Positions 18,298 through 20,374 of a stretch of DNA of 20,374 nucleotides are shown here, in pieces. The stretch lies in the NCBI GenBank assembly GCA_003990745.1, contig RBNI01001924.1, forward strand, positions 1-20,374, given 5' to 3'. How positions within the stretch are numbered: position 1 is the stretch's first letter; every line of letters begins with the position of its first letter. The stretch is from Jimgerdemannia flammicorona (taxonomy: Eukaryota > Mucoromycota > Endogonomycetes > Endogonales > Endogonaceae). The position numbers were made by a program, and so were the translations under genes. Below the pieces are notes generated by a model. That model was given only the letters and a program-made list of their open reading frames with translations, did not search any database and was not told the DNA's origin.

Positions 18298-20374
18298 TTC
18301 TTGGCCAATTTCTTGAGTTGTAGCTTGTTGATGTGGGTGATCTTTGGTCCAGAGTCACTAGAATTGAGTGTGTCCTTTTCACCTTGCAGTTTGAAGTGGT
18401 GGCATCCTTTCTTGATGGTTATTGAATGGTTTACCCAATCGATCATGGGGTTCTCTTGTTTTAACCATGGAGTTCCAAGGATGATTTCATTATCTGGGAG
18501 TGGTACAATCTGGAGGGTAACATGTACTCGATAGTCACCAATTCAGAAGGGTAGATTGTGGACTTCCTTGCTAATGACATGTGAGGTTCTATCAGCTGTG
18601 GTAACTGCTTGGGTTTGTTGTACTGGAGAGGTGAAGACCTTGAGTCTGTTGGCTGTTTCTTCGTTGATGAAGTTGCCTGAGGCACCACTGTCTATCATAA
18701 TCTTGACAGGTGCTCAATTGACAAAGGCTTTAAGTGTAAGCAGTTTGTCTAATCCAATGGTGGTGATTTTGGTTGTAGGAACTTTCCTTCTGTTAGTTCT
18801 TCTTTGAGCCAGTTCGTTGATACAAGAGAAGCAATCATCAATCATTCGGAAAGAGTACATTCCAATACCATGGGGGCATCAGCCACTTGGTACATATCTG
18901 TCTTCGATTTTCTTGTAGAATTGTTCTTCTTTATTCATGGTAGGTTGGACTGGGGTCTTGTTTGATGAACCGAATCCTTTGGATCCTTGGATGGTGGGCA
19001 GTAGTTCAGGGACTTCCTTGACTGTCAGGTTTGACTCGATTTTTTCGATTAGGATCTGGGCAATACAGAATCCAATGGGAATCTTGAAGGGTGTCCAACT
19101 GTGGTTTCGGATGAGGACAATAATTTCGCCTGTGTAGTCTTCGTCAATGACTCCTCCTTCTACTGAGAGTCCTTTTAATGCTAGGCTGCTGCGACAGCAT
19201 ATTCTTCCAATATGTCCTTCAGGGATTTGGATACTGATTCCTGTATAGACTTGTTTGACTTCTCGGTTGGAGACTGTAGCTTCTTCAGCTGCATACAGGT
19301 CATATCCAGCTGCTTTTTGACTTTCTTTGGTTGGGGCCTTAGAAATTTGTCTCAACTTGACAAAGTCTAGTGTTCTGGTGGTCAGATTGTTGAGGTGGTG
19401 CAGAGTGGTAACAGTTGCTCGTGTTGCTGTTCGGGGTTTTCGGTTAGGGCAGGCACTGGCCATATATCCTATCTTTCGGTAATAGAAGCATGCTCTGCTT
19501 CTTCTAAGTTCATTCCTTTCGCCTTCAGTGAGTTTCTTGAAGGTACTCAGCTGGGTGGGTTCATGATTTCTGGGTGTCCATGACATGGATGTTGAGGGAG
19601 CTCGGAATGCTTCATGCTTGGGTTCTTCTTTCTTGGTCCAAGTCTTTTCCTTGTTGTTGAATTGTCTTCTGGGCAGAATGGGTCTGGCTGTTAGGATCTG
19701 CTTGACCATAGTCTTGATTCTTGCTAGGCACCATTATTGATGGTCACAACCAACTGGGTGTCCTTGTTCTCAGATTTTTCTAGTAAGCCATTCAGGCAGG
19801 GCATCGAATAAGTGGTCTGCTCTTGTACCATTTCGTGCTTCGTCATTGGCGATATATCCTAGGCCAACAGTGTTCAGAAGTGACTTGAGTTTTGTACAGA
19901 AGGTTTCGAATTCCTCCTTGCCATGTATATTGAATTTGAGATTGTGGAGTTTTACTCGGGATTCAGTAATCATGGTTTCACTGTGATATTGAGCAATCAT
20001 GAGTTGTTTAAGTCCAGGGGCTACAGGGTGGGCTCCATATCCTGGGGCATTATTTGCTGCATTCTGAGCAACTACTGCAGGTCAGGTATCCCATGTGAGG
20101 GGTTTTTCGGGAAGAGTTTGCCACCATTCTTCGGCAGATCCTTGGAAGAATGTAACAACTCGGCAGACATAGGCTGTAGTGGTAGCAAAGAGTTGTTCCA
20201 GAGTGTGGTCTTGATTGTTTATCAGAATGTGGTCAGTGACTTGTTCATTGGTCCATTGATTGGCTTCGAAGTTGGTGTCAACTACACTAATGAAGCTTTG
20301 GACTTCTTGTGCAGTACCATTGAAGGTAGGTAGACTCAGATTTTTGGTAGGTTGGGTCTGTTCAGCTAAGGCAG
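18298..20374 (-). pseudogene. gag: Gag, dUTPase, CPHG module and protease of element C (5' end outside window)
   Basis: One minus-strand frame runs from the right edge to about 18298. The capsid begins LPTFNGTAQEVQSFI and includes AEEWWQTLPEKPLTWDT. The knuckle at 19491-19450 reads CFYYRKIGYMASAC: second Cys and His of CX2CX4HX4C are both Tyr. dUTPase (about 19345-18960) shows AAGYDLYAAE, CCRSSLALKG, GGVIDEDYTGEI, GFCIAQ and GSKGFGSSN, nearly intact. CPHG follows at 18878-18867, then MYSFRMIDDCFSCI. Protease follows: IMIDSGASGNFI, VTTAD and IILGTPWL. Stops: TGA at 20082, 19770, 18879, 18714 and 18543, TAA at 19734. The frame shifts by one near 18298 at the protease-RT junction; no clear slippery site is visible, so I take it as an indel. 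Confidence 0.85.

Larger units (their letters stand above)
13110..20374 (-). mobile_element. Ty3/gypsy chromovirus element C with dUTPase, inserted in element B
   Basis: Read on the minus strand from the right edge: gag, zinc knuckle, dUTPase, CPHG module, protease, RT, RNase H, integrase with chromodomain, polypurine tract, and a 2.06-kb LTR ending at 13110 inside B's RNase H. Its 5' LTR lies beyond the window. Domains are well preserved, CpG is less depleted than in B, and only a few frameshifts are seen, so it is the youngest element here. Fourteen premature stops were counted on the minus strand, eleven of them TGA. Confidence 0.88.

Noticed and set aside
15903..18881. UGA recoding in element C because most stops are TGA
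   Set aside because: TGA in C falls where Arg is expected (for example before CPHG, where B has Arg), consistent with CGA to TGA mutation. Frameshifts and some TAA and TAG stops also show decay rather than a different code.
1..20374. CRISPR arrays, tRNA genes or bacterial operons
   Set aside because: The tandem repeats found have no spacer structure, no tRNA cloverleaf sequence was noticed, and all recognisable genes are eukaryotic retroelement genes.

Overview
The window reads as transposon-dense fungal DNA, probably from a filamentous Dikarya species. It holds chromodomain Ty3/gypsy elements with a dUTPase, decay by C-to-T transitions (CpG and CpA) as in repeat-induced mutation or methyl-cytosine deamination, and a U6 snRNA copy with a fungal-type sequence. 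I see no intact host protein gene. Coordinates of decayed elements are approximate.

Layout. 1-1205: moderate-GC flank without a recognisable gene, carrying a diverged 59-bp direct repeat. 1206-3510: AT-rich relic of a Ty3/gypsy element (A, + strand) with the RNase H end, integrase, a short ORF and an LTR. 3517-7530: very AT-rich Ty1/copia relic (+ strand) with integrase, RT and RNase H, interrupted at 5985-6522 by a polyadenylated retrocopy on the minus strand. 7530-13109: Ty3/gypsy element B (+ strand) with an LTR containing a degenerate ORF, then gag, protease, a Cys/His module, dUTPase, RT and the start of RNase H. Its pol is split at 11145-11266 by a U6 snRNA copy with an 18-bp target duplication. 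13110-20374: element C (- strand), the youngest and best preserved, inserted into B's RNase H. It has a 2,058-bp 3' LTR, chromodomain integrase, RNase H, RT, protease, Cys/His module, dUTPase and gag, and it runs off the right edge.

Most interesting points. (1) Element C appears to carry a 365-codon ORF entirely inside the U3 part of its LTR, with its own TATA box. (2) The bipartite motif GTGACT-N6-[T/C]GACTCAGC occurs twice upstream of that TATA box and twice upstream of the genomic-RNA TATA box in the same LTR, four times in all with fixed spacing. (3) B, and less clearly A, share the layout ORF, short tandem repeats, TATA, AATAAA. (4) A U6 snRNA retrocopy sits in B; removing it with one target duplication restores the reading frame. 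(5) A conserved CPHG Cys/His module sits on opposite sides of dUTPase and protease in B and C, so pol was rearranged between families.

Age order from nesting agrees with decay: A and copia are oldest, then B, then C. Premature stops in C are nearly all TGA, while older copies carry mostly TAA and TAG.
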